Shown here in pieces: positions 25,275 through 35,864 of a DNA stretch of 64,000 nt (its first letter is position 1; every line of letters begins with the position of its first letter). Both the position numbers and the translations under genes were made by a program. This DNA comes from Diplosphaera chodatii. Taxonomy: Eukaryota > Chlorophyta > Trebouxiophyceae > Prasiolales > Stichococcaceae. The stretch spans positions 1,240,001 to 1,304,000 of the forward strand of contig JAALGY010000032.1 in assembly GCA_032358165.1 (NCBI GenBank), given 5' to 3'. The notes under the pieces were generated by a model. It was not told the origin of the DNA and did no database searches. It saw nothing but the letters and a program-made list of their open reading frames with translations.

Positions 25275-27813
25275 ATGGGCGGCTCAAATGGCAGCAATGC
25301 CTCAAGGCGCAAGCTGTTCGTCATCGCAAATGGTGCCGACTGATGAGCCGCTGTCGAAAGGCATCGCATGGCTTGATACCGGGCTCTCTGCATGATGCTG
25401 ACCTGTTTGCACTGCGCCCGTGCCGGTGTGCATTGGCTTGATTTCGCACCCTGGATGGTTTGCAGGCAAGAAGGCCGGTGATGAAGGCCTCCGTAAAGGA
25501 GTGATGAAGCTCAGAGATGAAGGCCACACCGTTGATGTGCGTCTTAGGCCTGACGGTCAGCATGGTTGCCGGCCAGGGCCACCGATCAAATGACTTGCGC
25601 CAGTCGTATTGCAGATCCTGTGTGATGGAGTCGTCTGTTACCTGCAGGTTCGTGTTACCTGGGAGGCAGACGACGTCGAACGGTTTACACAGGAGGCCCT
25701 TGACGCAGGCGTCGACACAATTGTTGCAGCAGGCAAGCTTTGCAAGTCGTGCACAAAGCTGTGTCGACAGCGCACGCACCAAAAGTGTTCAAGTGGCCTG
25801 ATTCATGACATGCATGAGGTTGGTCTTCTGCTTGCAGGCGGCGATGGATCTGTGAATGAGTTGGCATCTGCACTAGTGAGCCTGGATGCCCCTGCCAGCA
25901 CAGCCATGGCAGGTAAATACTTCTATACAGAAAAGTCGAGAGATACACAACCATGTCCTCCCGTCAATGATGTCAATTTTATGTGTCACATTTGATGCAG
26001 TCATCCCGCTTGGCACTGCCAACGACTTCGCCACCGGCCTGGGCATCCCTGAGGTGTGACAGCTGATGATGTTTAGCAGAATCTGGGGCATTCTGCTGAC
26101 ATCTGTTTAGGTGCCGTGCACTTGACGTGGATGACATCAATCTGCAGGATGCCTATGAGGCTTTGCAGCTGGCTGCTAGTGACACAGCCAGCCCCATTGA
26201 TGTGGGCCAAGTCAACGATGAGGTGTGTCGCTCTGCTCGTTTCTGGCAGCAACACCTGGTGGGCTGGGCTTGCCTCTTCACATCCGTTGCAAGGCCGCCC
26301 ACCAGCACTGCAGGGTCGGCTCCATCCTCCTGCAACTCCTAACTTCCAGCTGCCGATAACAACACAGGTTTTCGTGAATGTTGCTACCGGCGGCTTTGGC
26401 GCCGAGGTCACGGAAAGCACCGACTCGGGGCTGAAGGACAAGCTGGGCGGCGCCTCCTACATCCTAACCGGCCTCACCAGCCCCCAGAAGCTTTCAGCCA
26501 AGTATGATGCCCTCTGAACAACTGAGCCATTGATACTACTTGTTTGCATGCCAACACCCTAAGCCTGCCAAAACCTAAGCATTCAACAATTTCACGGCCA
26601 TGACTTCAACGTCATGCTTCAGGGACGTGAAAGCAAAGATGCCGCTGGACGCGCTGGTGAAGGAGGGCGACAAGTGGGTGCAACTTGCAGACATCAAGCA
26701 CGAGCTCATCACCACTGCGAAGGACAAGGGCAAGGACTACGCCGTGTTTGAGGGTGCGTCTTGCATGCGTCAACTGCAAGCAGGTGGTGGCACCCCCATC
26801 GCACATCGGAGTATTCATGTCTTGTGCTGGCAAACCCTGACATCAGCCTCCCACATGCTCACATCCGCAGGCAAGCTGCTGGTTTTGGCAGTTGGAAATG
26901 CCAAACAGGTATGCCCGCAGCACGTGGTGGTAAGGCCGAGCACATGTAATCGGGGCAGTGCCCGGGGAAACACTTTGTGTATTTGCGGCATATCAATAGA
27001 CTGCATCCATCTGCGCACAGGCGGGCGGTGGCGTGCAGCTGTGCCCAGATGCGCAGGTTGATGATGGCAAGCTGGACGTCACATACATCCTGAACCCAAA
27101 CCTCGAAGATGTGCCGAAAATTCTCACAGGCCTTCAGAGTGCGCGCCTTGTGCCTATCAACTGCACAAAGCACACGCCAGCCCTGATGATCTGGTCCAGA
27201 AGCTTCGGCACATGCTGGAGGAACAGTGTCCGAAGCCTGTGGTGGGCAGGGGTAAAAGAAGTTCTCCATTGCAGATGACAAAGCACTGGAGGGGCCAACT
27301 GGCATGCTGCGCTGCTCCTGGTTGGAAGTCGACTGCCCCGATGAGCTGCAGGTAGGTCAAAGCATCTGGGCAAGCGGCACCCACCCAACCACCTGCAGAC
27401 AGAGTCAGTCTGCTACATTTTGGTGGTGCTGTGGTGGTTGAACAGATCAATCGCGATGGCGAGCCGATGCGGGCTGCTCACTTCAACTTCAAGGTGCGCA
27501 AACAGCTGCTTGCCTGAGCAAGTGCTGATCATGGCCTCTGTTTGCATGGACGCTGTGACTGTGGTGCTGAGGGTCCAAGCTGCTTGGGTGGCTGCAGATC
27601 ATGCACAATCGGCTGGAGCTGCACATGCCCAACAGTGAGCTGCTAGCTCACCCAGACAGGAAGCACTCGCCACGTGACAGGTTTGTGAGCAAGTCCACTG
27701 CTCGGATGCAACAGAAGCCATCAGGGTTCCAGCAACAGCCTCGCAAGTACTTTGCGCACCCGGTCACTCAGGTGAAGTGCTTCACAGTTGAGCACCCCTG
27801 CTGTTGCCCATAG
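25275..27813 (+). CDS. YegS-like lipid kinase (diacylglycerol-kinase catalytic fold)
   Basis: 14 exons: 25275-25332, 25466-25536, 25648-25732, 25838-25912, 26001-26053, 26148-26222, 26368-26501, 26623-26753, 26871-26908, 27021-27149, 27200-27251, 27275-27351, 27446-27493 and 27598-27813 (413 aa). Exons 10 and 11 are the least certain. The DAGK catalytic domain begins at RRKLFVIANGKKAGDEGLR, with the nucleotide-binding GGDGSVNELA, PLGTANDFATGLG and NVATGGFGAE. The second half has LLVLAVGNAKQAGGGVQLCPDAQVDDG and INRDGEP, as in bacterial YegS/BmrU and related eukaryotic kinases. Such enzymes phosphorylate a lipid alcohol; the substrate is not evident. The short N-terminus gives no transit peptide, though an upstream exon cannot be excluded. 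Intron 3 has a GC donor. Confidence 0.85.
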
Positions 27814-29071
27814 CTGAGGGTTGCCACTAATGTGTGCTACAGAGGATGTGACATCAGTTGCGCGTGCTGGCATCATCACTGGCAGTTCTCGCGTCTGGAT
27901 GTGGCAATTCAAGCTAAAGCATGGTGACATTCAGCCATGTGCTATGCAGACGCTCTTGAGGACATCGCTGGTGCTCAGCGCCGGCATTGGCATAGGGATG
28001 AAGTTGCAGCAGCGATGTAGGGTCCTGCCGCTGATGCACTAATGACGGCCAGACAAAGGCGTGGTCTGCGCTGCGCTGAAGTATAGAAGCTCATGCAGAA
28101 AGAAGCAGCATCTGAGACTTATGGCTTCGTCGCACTGGTGTTCATTGTTTTAGTTCGGCATACAGCGTGCCCCTCAAAACATAGTCAGCTGAACTTCATG
28201 CACAGATGGGTCCCTTGACACCAGCCCCATGCAACCACTGCTGGCCCGGGTAGCTAGGCAAGCACAAGCGCTGCGATGAAAGCCTATTGCACGCTTTCTG
28301 CGCCAGACTACTTGCATCATCTGTCACGCGCTGGATGCCCACTCAGGCACATGTTACGGTAGTTGGCTCAGCAGGTCAGCCCTGACCAGCATGCATGTTG
28401 CATCCAGCGACCTGGACATCTACTACCTGTGCCCTAGGCACCCGTGTTGTGAGAGTCCCTGATAGTTACAATCTGGGCTAATTGGGAACACAACACAGCG
28501 CACCCGCGCAGCGCAAAACATGATTTGCTGATGATGCTGCTGCAAGGGGCTGCGAAATCACAGGCAGTACCTGGGTGTATCACAGGAAGCCTGCCACCCG
28601 CCAGATATTTGCCAGGTGGCCGTGTGCAGCCGAAAGGCACCGCCTTTGCTCACATCCCTGCCTGCAGGACGGTACTCACGCAGCATCGGAACAGGTATGA
28701 GGCTGCATCGGACTCATGAGGACTGCTGAACAACAACGTCAGCATACAGTTCGTGTGTGAACCCAAAGCCGTGGCGTTCTGGGGGCAGCAGTCAGCCTGC
28801 AAGCCGGTTGCATTCATTGCCTTGATGATATCCAGAACTGCAGGCTGTCGCCCATCTCACTAAGCTCCTAGCATAGATGTTATAAGCTGCATAGACACTG
28901 ACGATTGACATTCAGACGGGTTTCATCGTAGAGAGCAGCCCTTGGCAGGGCTGCCTCTTTCATGCCATGCCTGCCATGCATGCATGACCACAGCCCCGCA
29001 AACACTGAAAGTCAGACCTACGTCATGGTGACAAATCTGCGTGGTGCCTGCTGTATAGGTACACAAGCAGA
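27814..29071. other. Intergenic region, about 1.26 kb
   Basis: It lies between the lipid kinase stop and the first tandem paralogue. Short open frames on both strands show no domain or splice support. It presumably holds the kinase 3' UTR and the paralogue promoter; I see nothing definite. Confidence 0.45.
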
Positions 29072-31272
29072 ATGTCAGTGCCGCAAGGGGTTGGCAGGCC
29101 TGGGGCCTCTGATGCCGCAGCATACATCCTGGAGGAATGCGAGGTAGGTGTGTAGTGCTTGAGCCGAGCTGACTGTGGCCAGTCTGGATGGAAGTGTATC
29201 GCACTATGAGCCACGGGTGCCAACAATAAAACCGCTCCAGACATACGGTACCAGACATGCCAACCTTGATTGCCTCACAGCATCATCATCAGCATGCACT
29301 TTGCAGGTCTACTTCCTCTACCGCCCAGTACCTGGCAAGGAGCGCATCAGAGACGAGTCAGATGTTGCGGAGTGCGTGTGTCTGTGGGCTGTACCACTTA
29401 CTACAAGTTTGCTGCCATAAGCCCTGCAGCCCGTCTACGGCAGGTTCAATGCACGCACAGCTGCACCAGCACGGTAACCACACAGCGAGAGTGCTCCTTG
29501 TCAAAACTGTGGAATGCGGTGCAGGTTTTATATCGTGCAGTGCCCCAAGCGCCAGGGCGGCAAATGCAGGCTGCTGATGACAGCGAAGCACCGGCTTCCG
29601 GTGGGCTTCATGAGCGCATGCATCGACCCGGAGCACATGTGCTGCACTGTCAAAGCCAGTCCGTATCCATCAGGCCCATGCGGACCAAATCAGGCACAAT
29701 CAGCAGCTTCAATGTACAATGTTATGTCAATCGCTTGATGGTTCAGTGCAGGATGTCAATCGGCCAGGAGAAGAGCGCACCCTGGGGCTGATTGTGCGTG
29801 TGGCTGATACCAAAGAGCAAATTTTCAAGGCACTGGTGAGTGACTGCATCTTGTCCCCTGTGCGCATGCATGCGCCGCACATGCTGCGGCCTTCCGCCTA
29901 CGCATGCGCCGGCGGCACAGAGGATCATTTGCGTTGGGAGGGAGCTGACAACCACTTTGTATTGTTAGGACGAGTACAACTTCACGAATACGTCTGTAAT
30001 GGAAGCTGGCCGAGGTGCAACTCGATGGCACTCAACATCAGCTTGGAAACAGGCCCAACTGCAGGAGGTGCTCCTGGCACGTCACCTCTGCTTTGCAGCT
30101 GCGCAGCCTGTGATGGTACAGTCCTGTGTGTCCCTGCAGGCATGTCAGCCCTGGTTGGCAAGGGGCTGCCGGAGACCTACCTGTTCATGGAGGTGATCGA
30201 CCCGCCCAAGCCTGGCCCCGAGCAGCAGGCTCTGGCACTTACCCAGATCGACAGCAAGAGCTCCTGCTTCAAGTTTGTGGTCCGGGTGCGCACTTGACTC
30301 TTCATCTCAGCCTTGCTAATGCAGTCATGCCGCCAGTCAGTCCCATCAGCAATTCCGCCATTTGCTTGCTTTGCTGCTGCGCATGCGTTGCTCCACAATT
30401 TCCTATCTGGCCCATGCAAGCACACAGCACTGTATGATATCGATACGGGTCAAGCAACAGTGATTCTGAATGCAGAACCCCTTCGCCCCGTCATCTCGCA
30501 ACCTCGGCTCGCATGGCCCACCCGATTTTGTCACCACGGTGCTTCACTACCAACCTGTTCTGGGCAGCTGGTTGCGATGACGGCAGTCCTAGGATTGGCA
30601 CAGTTTCCACCTCTGTTGTAGTCTGCTGACCATCGCTTGCTGTACCTGCTGCAGGATCCAGACAAGGTGATATTCTGTCACATCGTGTCGAATCTTATGT
30701 GCATGTTCGGCATTGCTGTTTGGACAGTCATCCTTTGTAGCTGCTAAGGATGGCAATGCTGATTTCAGATCAAGCTGTTTGGCAATCAGCGCTGGGCGCC
30801 GGCAAGCGACCCTTCTCTTCTGGACTATGAGCGTGTCGAGTGCGTCCGCTGCCCTCCTGTTCTTGACTGAGGCTGTACAAGCTGAACAACCTTGTGCTCT
30901 TGACCTGTCAGTTCTGCCCTCTTGATTATGGCTGCACAGTTAGTGCACAATGGCTCAATAGTGATTGCTGCATGTCTGCAGGTTCCAGTTGTTCCCTATC
31001 AAGCGCAAGCCTAGTGGTGGGTTCTTCCCACTATTGCAAGGAAGACTTACGCTTTACCGCAAGCGAGTCGTGTGCACCAGGAACGTGTGGGCAGTTCGTG
31101 CATATGTCAGTCATGCTGCTGACATTGCTCAGCAGGTGATCTGCAAGCCGCCATCCTTGAGCACATGGAAGCTGTGGCCCGCAAGGAGGACTTTGGGGGC
31201 GGTGCACCCCGCGAGGAGCATGAGGAGGACAACAACAACAGCTTCGCCCGCCTGTCTCGCTGGCTGCGCTGA
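29072..31272 (+). CDS. Uncharacterised conserved protein, tandem paralogue 1
   Basis: 11 exons: 29072-29143, 29307-29371, 29525-29600, 29752-29835, 29969-30014, 30140-30285, 30476-30538, 30655-30666 (12-bp microexon, DPDK), 30769-30839, 30982-31016 and 31136-31272 (268 aa). I do not recognise the family with confidence. Conserved blocks shared with the next gene are YILEE, FYIVQCPKRQGGKCRLLM, KHRLP, PGEERTLGL, VRVADTKE, ALVGKGLPETY, PGPEQQALALTQID, APPEF-like PPDF, DPSLLDYERVE, FPIKRKPSG and the C-terminal SRWLR. There is no signal peptide, membrane segment or catalytic motif. From memory, the region from FYIVQ to the ALVG...PGPEQ block resembles bacterial proteins annotated only as hypothetical; that is unchecked. 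The exon model is supported by the paralogue, which keeps most junctions. Confidence 0.8.
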
Positions 31273-32311
31273 AGCCAAGCGGAGCAATCTGCTGGTGCAC
31301 TGAGTGTTGTTTACGGCGGCAGTCAAGAAGTCCCGCAGGGCAAGAGTTGAAGGTGTCATCCTCCTTGGGTTGGACACCCTTTATGGGTCTACGGTGCCTT
31401 CTCTGCAGCGAGCTGCAGGTGGCAGAACGGCAGCGTAGACACGCTTGATTGCTGGTGATGGAAGCCAGCTGTACTATCGATTTGGTTCTGGATGAGTGTC
31501 GTAGCTGTGTTGCTGTGTTGCTGTGCTGCTTGTGGCCCTGATTGTTGACTTGAGTGGCGCAATGCACCGAAGGCGTGCGCGTCATGACACGCACAAGCAG
31601 GACAGGCTCATGCGGTGGTGCGCTTTCTGTAGGGTTATGCGTGTCTGATGGCGATTGTAGATAGATCTGTTCGTGATAACCGTGCTGTAAGGTGTCAGTG
31701 TATGCGCAACTGCGCAGCTAGCACACTTTGTGAACGCATCTCACATGTATATGTAGGGTGGTCCCATTGCGTGCATTGCCGCACTTGCGACATACAGCGA
31801 GGGGATCACCTACCTGATGGCTGGCACACACACAGCAGCCAGCAGCAGCGCTGGCTGTGCTTCATCTGGGGCCATGCTGTTGCTGCTGCTCGACTCTGCA
31901 ATCACATCTACCCGCAGCTTCGCCGCCAGTTCTTTGGCTGACGGGCTAGACCCGCTGGATCCCTCGCTCTTTCAGACTGTGTGTCGAGAGATCTTTAGCT
32001 CTTCACACACTGCGCAGATAGATAGCCAACACGAAAGGACCAGCGGCTGTGTGCTGTGCACAAAAGGAAGATAGAGGGAAGCACAAGCAGGTGGATCGTC
32101 AACCTTGCACTGTTCCTACAGTAACAAAGATTGCGTGTCAGTGTACGTACCCTGCATGCAGTATGTGTTAGCCGTGCCTGCAGCATGACGGCTACCAATC
32201 ACGAATGTGTGCGTGTCCGTGGCAGAGCTATCCCGAACAGGCCGAAGCCATGTGTACGAGTATCTGCCTTGCTTCAGGTGCAGGGCGACCTGACGACACA
32301 GCGCACTCCAG
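31273..32311. other. Spacer between tandem paralogues
   Basis: About 1 kb with no supported gene. It probably contains the 3' UTR of paralogue 1 and the promoter of paralogue 2. Confidence 0.5.
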
Positions 32312-34288
32312 ATGGTGGGCGGTGCGCCCATCAAGGTGGGGGACCCAACAGATTACATATTGGAGGAAGGCAAGGTCAGCTTCATGTATCGTCCCCAGGC
32401 AAGCGCTGCACCTACGCAGCATGATGCACTCAATGATCCGCCTGATTAAGAGGCGGCCTCCTGCCACATGCGTCTATCAGTGGATGCACGGCCTCGCATA
32501 TTATCTGCCAGCATGATGTTCATTGTGCCCTGTTTGCAGCCCGGCAAGCACAAGATCCACTCAGACGCTGATGTTGCAGAGTGAGCATGCTGCCTACACA
32601 CCAACTCGCAGGCCTGTCCCTAGGGATGTTTGCAGCATATGTTTGGTGATGCGGGCAAGACCAGCTGGCAGATGCCAAGGGCTACATTGTAAGACTTCTT
32701 CATTGCTGCGTCGGCAGGTTCTACATCGTGCAAGAGCCGAAGCGGCAGGGTGCCATGTGTCGTTTGCTCGTCCTTGCCAAGCACCGGCTGCCGGTGCACA
32801 TACCATTGCACTGACTCTGCACGTCATAGACTTATAAGAATCCTCTGACAAATCGACATGGTTTGCGGGTGTTCTTTACAAGCTTCACTTGTTGTCGAGT
32901 TCAGCCAGCTGATGCATGGGCATGTATCTTGCAGGATGTGAATCACCCAGGCGAGGAGCGCACAGTGGGCCTGGTCGCACGCGTGGCTGACAGTGTGGAG
33001 CCGCTGCACAAGGCATTGGACGATGCAAACTTCACCGGCACACCCGTCAGAGAAGCTGGCAAAGGTGCAAATTTGCTGTCCTCCACCATCGCTGTGGCCA
33101 CGGCCCCACCATGTGCAGCGCCACATTCAAAATCGTCAGCAAAACGCGACCTTCTGCCCATGAGCAGCATGACTGCACAGTTCATAAGCAGTGGTGGTGT
33201 GTCCTAGGCCCATATGCGCTGGTGGGCCAGGGGCTGCCGGAGACGTACGTCATGCACGAGCTGACAGACCCGTCGCAGCCCGGCCCCGAGCAGCAGGCGC
33301 TGGCGCTATGCCAGATCGACGGCAAGGTTGCCAGTTTCAAGATCATGGTCAAGGTGCCTCGCCGTGATATTTGCAAATGTGATGGCTGCTGGTTGGCGTC
33401 CCTGCTCCTACCTGTGCACTGTTGGCAGACGCATGCTGATTCAGACACTGAGTAGTAGGCATGCCCAGTGAATGGGACCACATTAAGCGCATCAAGCTGT
33501 GCATGCCAGTGACGACCCTAGACTTATTGTACGACTGCAGAACCCGTACATGCGCCCCGCACCAAGCATTGGAGAGCACGCTCCACCCGAGTTTGTGAAC
33601 ACGGTGAACTTGCTTCTGGTTACCACCGCCATCTGACGATGCTGCTGCCTTGACCTACACATATGCTGCTCCCGTCGCCAAGCATGTAAGATCTGCACGA
33701 AGCCTGCTGCAGCTGTACATGCAGGACCCTGGCAAGGTGGATTGGTTCGGCAGTGACAAATACAAGCCTGTGCACGATCCCTCGCTGCTGGACTACGAAC
33801 GCGTCGAGTGCGTCATCAGCTATGCCGACGGCTGCCAAAACCCACATACAAGACACAGCATTTTTGTCAGCGCTTGACATGGATCTGCCTGCAAAGCGCC
33901 GCGATGTGGCCCTGCAACACAGATGCGCATGCTGTTCGCGTGCAGCAAGATCACTTAGTTCGTCTGCTGGGCTGCAGGTTCCAGATCTTCCCCGTCAAGC
34001 GCAAGCCGTCAGGTACGAGCACATGCTTCACAAAGGCGCTTATCTGGCGTGTCAACGGGCACCTTCAGTTTCAGCCTGTCAACATGGCATGAAGGCAGTC
34101 TGTTCTTTGATGCATCAGCACACTCAATGGTGGTTGCCAGACATGCACGTGACCTTCAGACGGCCATAGTCTCGCACCTGGAGGCGGTGGCCAAGGGCGA
34201 GAACCCAAGTGCCGATGCCCCGCGTCCAGAGCATGAAACGGATGACAATGCAAGCTTCGACCGCCTGTCACGCTGGCTCAAGAAGTAG
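32312..34288 (+). CDS. Uncharacterised conserved protein, tandem paralogue 2
   Basis: Nine exons: 32312-32398, 32540-32580, 32718-32793, 32935-33064, 33208-33353, 33541-33603, 33725-33807, 33978-34012 and 34119-34288 (276 aa). It is colinear with the gene at 29072 over its full length: DYILEEGKVSFMYRPQ, FYIVQEPKRQGAMCRLLVL, HPGEERTVGLVARVADS, YALVGQGLPETY, PGPEQQALALCQID, APPEFVNT, DPSLLDYERVE, FPVKRKPSG and LSRWLKK. Seven intron positions are shared. Three introns of paralogue 1 are absent here (after YILEEC-E, after HKAL and after DPxK), and one intron (after RPQ, with a GC donor) is unique to this copy. The function is unknown; the duplication postdates most of the intron pattern. The last exon's acceptor is the least certain junction. 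Confidence 0.8.
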
Positions 34289-34899
34289 GTATGCATCCAG
34301 ACTATGGCCCAGTAGCCAGGACCACTCTGCGGGTCCTGCCAGAGGCTTGGTAGGCTGTCAGTTGAGGCAGGCGGACGATAGTACAGGGCCGCACCATTGC
34401 AGCATGCATGTCCTGTTGTGTTGACGCATGCCGTGACACGGTTTCATTGACCATACTGGCTGGTCTTGTTTGCTGTGTTCAGGGGTTGACACTAGCACGT
34501 AGCCAACAAGGCACTGCATGCAGGCTTCTGCGTGTGCACATGTTCTGGGTGGCTGATATACACATGCTGCTATGCTGTGGTCGGACAAGTTTTGTAGGTG
34601 GATGGTATGACTGTGGCTTAAGGCAGCTGCAGACAGACCAGCATCGCTTCGCAGCAAGCACAATATAAAGCAGAGGAATGTTGCTGAACAGCTGAGAGGT
34701 GTTGCATGCCAAAACCGCGCAATGGTGGTCTATACAGCTGCTGGCAGGCCGCATGTCCGCTCCTGGACCCACCTGCAGGATACGACATGTCCAGCGAGTC
34801 AGCACATGCGCACTGCGTGAAGAACCGCTCAGCTGTGCTGAAGCACATCAAACAGCAGCCGCACTGGATCCCTCGCACCTCTTGTGCTGCAGCTGCTTC
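34289..34899. other. Intergenic region downstream of tandem paralogue 2
   Basis: No supported gene on either strand. It may contain the 3' part of the unresolved minus-strand gene at 34.9-35.8 kb. Confidence 0.4.
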
Positions 34900-35769
34900 C
34901 ACCACATGTGCTCCCAGCTGTCTGTTACAGGATCTGGCCGCCGCTGCACAAAGGCACATGTGCACAGGTCAGATGTGACTAGCCAGTCAACTGACAGAGG
35001 CGACCATCTGCAACACACGCATCGGCCCATGTGGACAGTTTGCAGGGGCAGGCAACTTGGGCGTACCACGAGGTGCCGCGGCTTCTTGCCCTTCAGCGCC
35101 TCTCGTCTCCGAGCTGCCTCGTCCGTGCAGGCCAATACATAATCAGCGCTGCGCAACACGTACCGAAGTGTTAAGCACTTGGCTGTCTCGCTGTGTGCGG
35201 CTTCCTGGGCAACGGCATGGCATGATGTACATGCTGCCGGACATGTCGCAGGAGCTTACTTGAACCTGCGCGGCCTGATCTCGCTGCCCAGCACCCGACC
35301 AGGCAGGCTCAAGAACACAAGCGCAAGCTGCACAGCAATGCAATCCATTGGATCAAGCCTTCGAGATGCCGCATGACGCTGTGTGCACATGCACTTTTGA
35401 GGAACAGGGCAGCAAAGCATGGTTCTCACGTTGGCGCCGAGGAATGTCATCTTGAAGAAGTCTTCGCTGACGTGCGCGATGCCGGCATCACCCCTGAACG
35501 GCGCCGGATTGACGTCCATGGCTGTGCCTTGCAGACTAGAATTTGCTACAAACGGGTCACACAGCCCTTCGAACGCTCGGTGCTGGACGCTCCTGACTTA
35601 CAAATGATGGATCAGGGGTCCGCACCAACAGTTTTGCGGAAGGGGGGACCGCTGGAGGGCTGCACCCATCAAGCTTCAGTCGCTGTCCAACTTGGGACTT
35701 GCCTGGCTGAGAGTCCCGCATTGAGTTGGCCCAGTCATAGTCGCTCAGTTGGCCACAGCGCGGTCGCAT
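34900..35769 (-). CDS. Probable small uncharacterised gene, exon structure unresolved
   Basis: On the minus strand several exon-like pieces occur in order. One is an ORF from 35769 to a consensus GTAAGT donor at 35601 (MRPRCGQLSDYDWANSMRDS...). A second begins with ATG at about 35520 and ends at a GTGAGA donor (MDVNPAPFRGDAGIAHVSED, then FFKMTFLGAN). A third follows a TGTGCAG acceptor (LALVFLSLPGRVLGSEIRP). Further pieces are EAARRREALKGKKPRHLV and DSWEHMWWKQLQHK. The phases between the first and second pieces do not match, so the true start may be the second ATG. I do not recognise the protein. The first start lies 96 bp from the ArfGAP start on the other strand, so a shared promoter is plausible. 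Confidence 0.35.
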
Positions 35770-35864
35770 ATGGCTGTGACCCTATGCGCGGTCTGCACCT
35801 ACATTTGTACTTCAGCTGCCGCATCTGTTCACCTTGAGAGGCGTTGCGGCGCTGAGGCGGCCTC

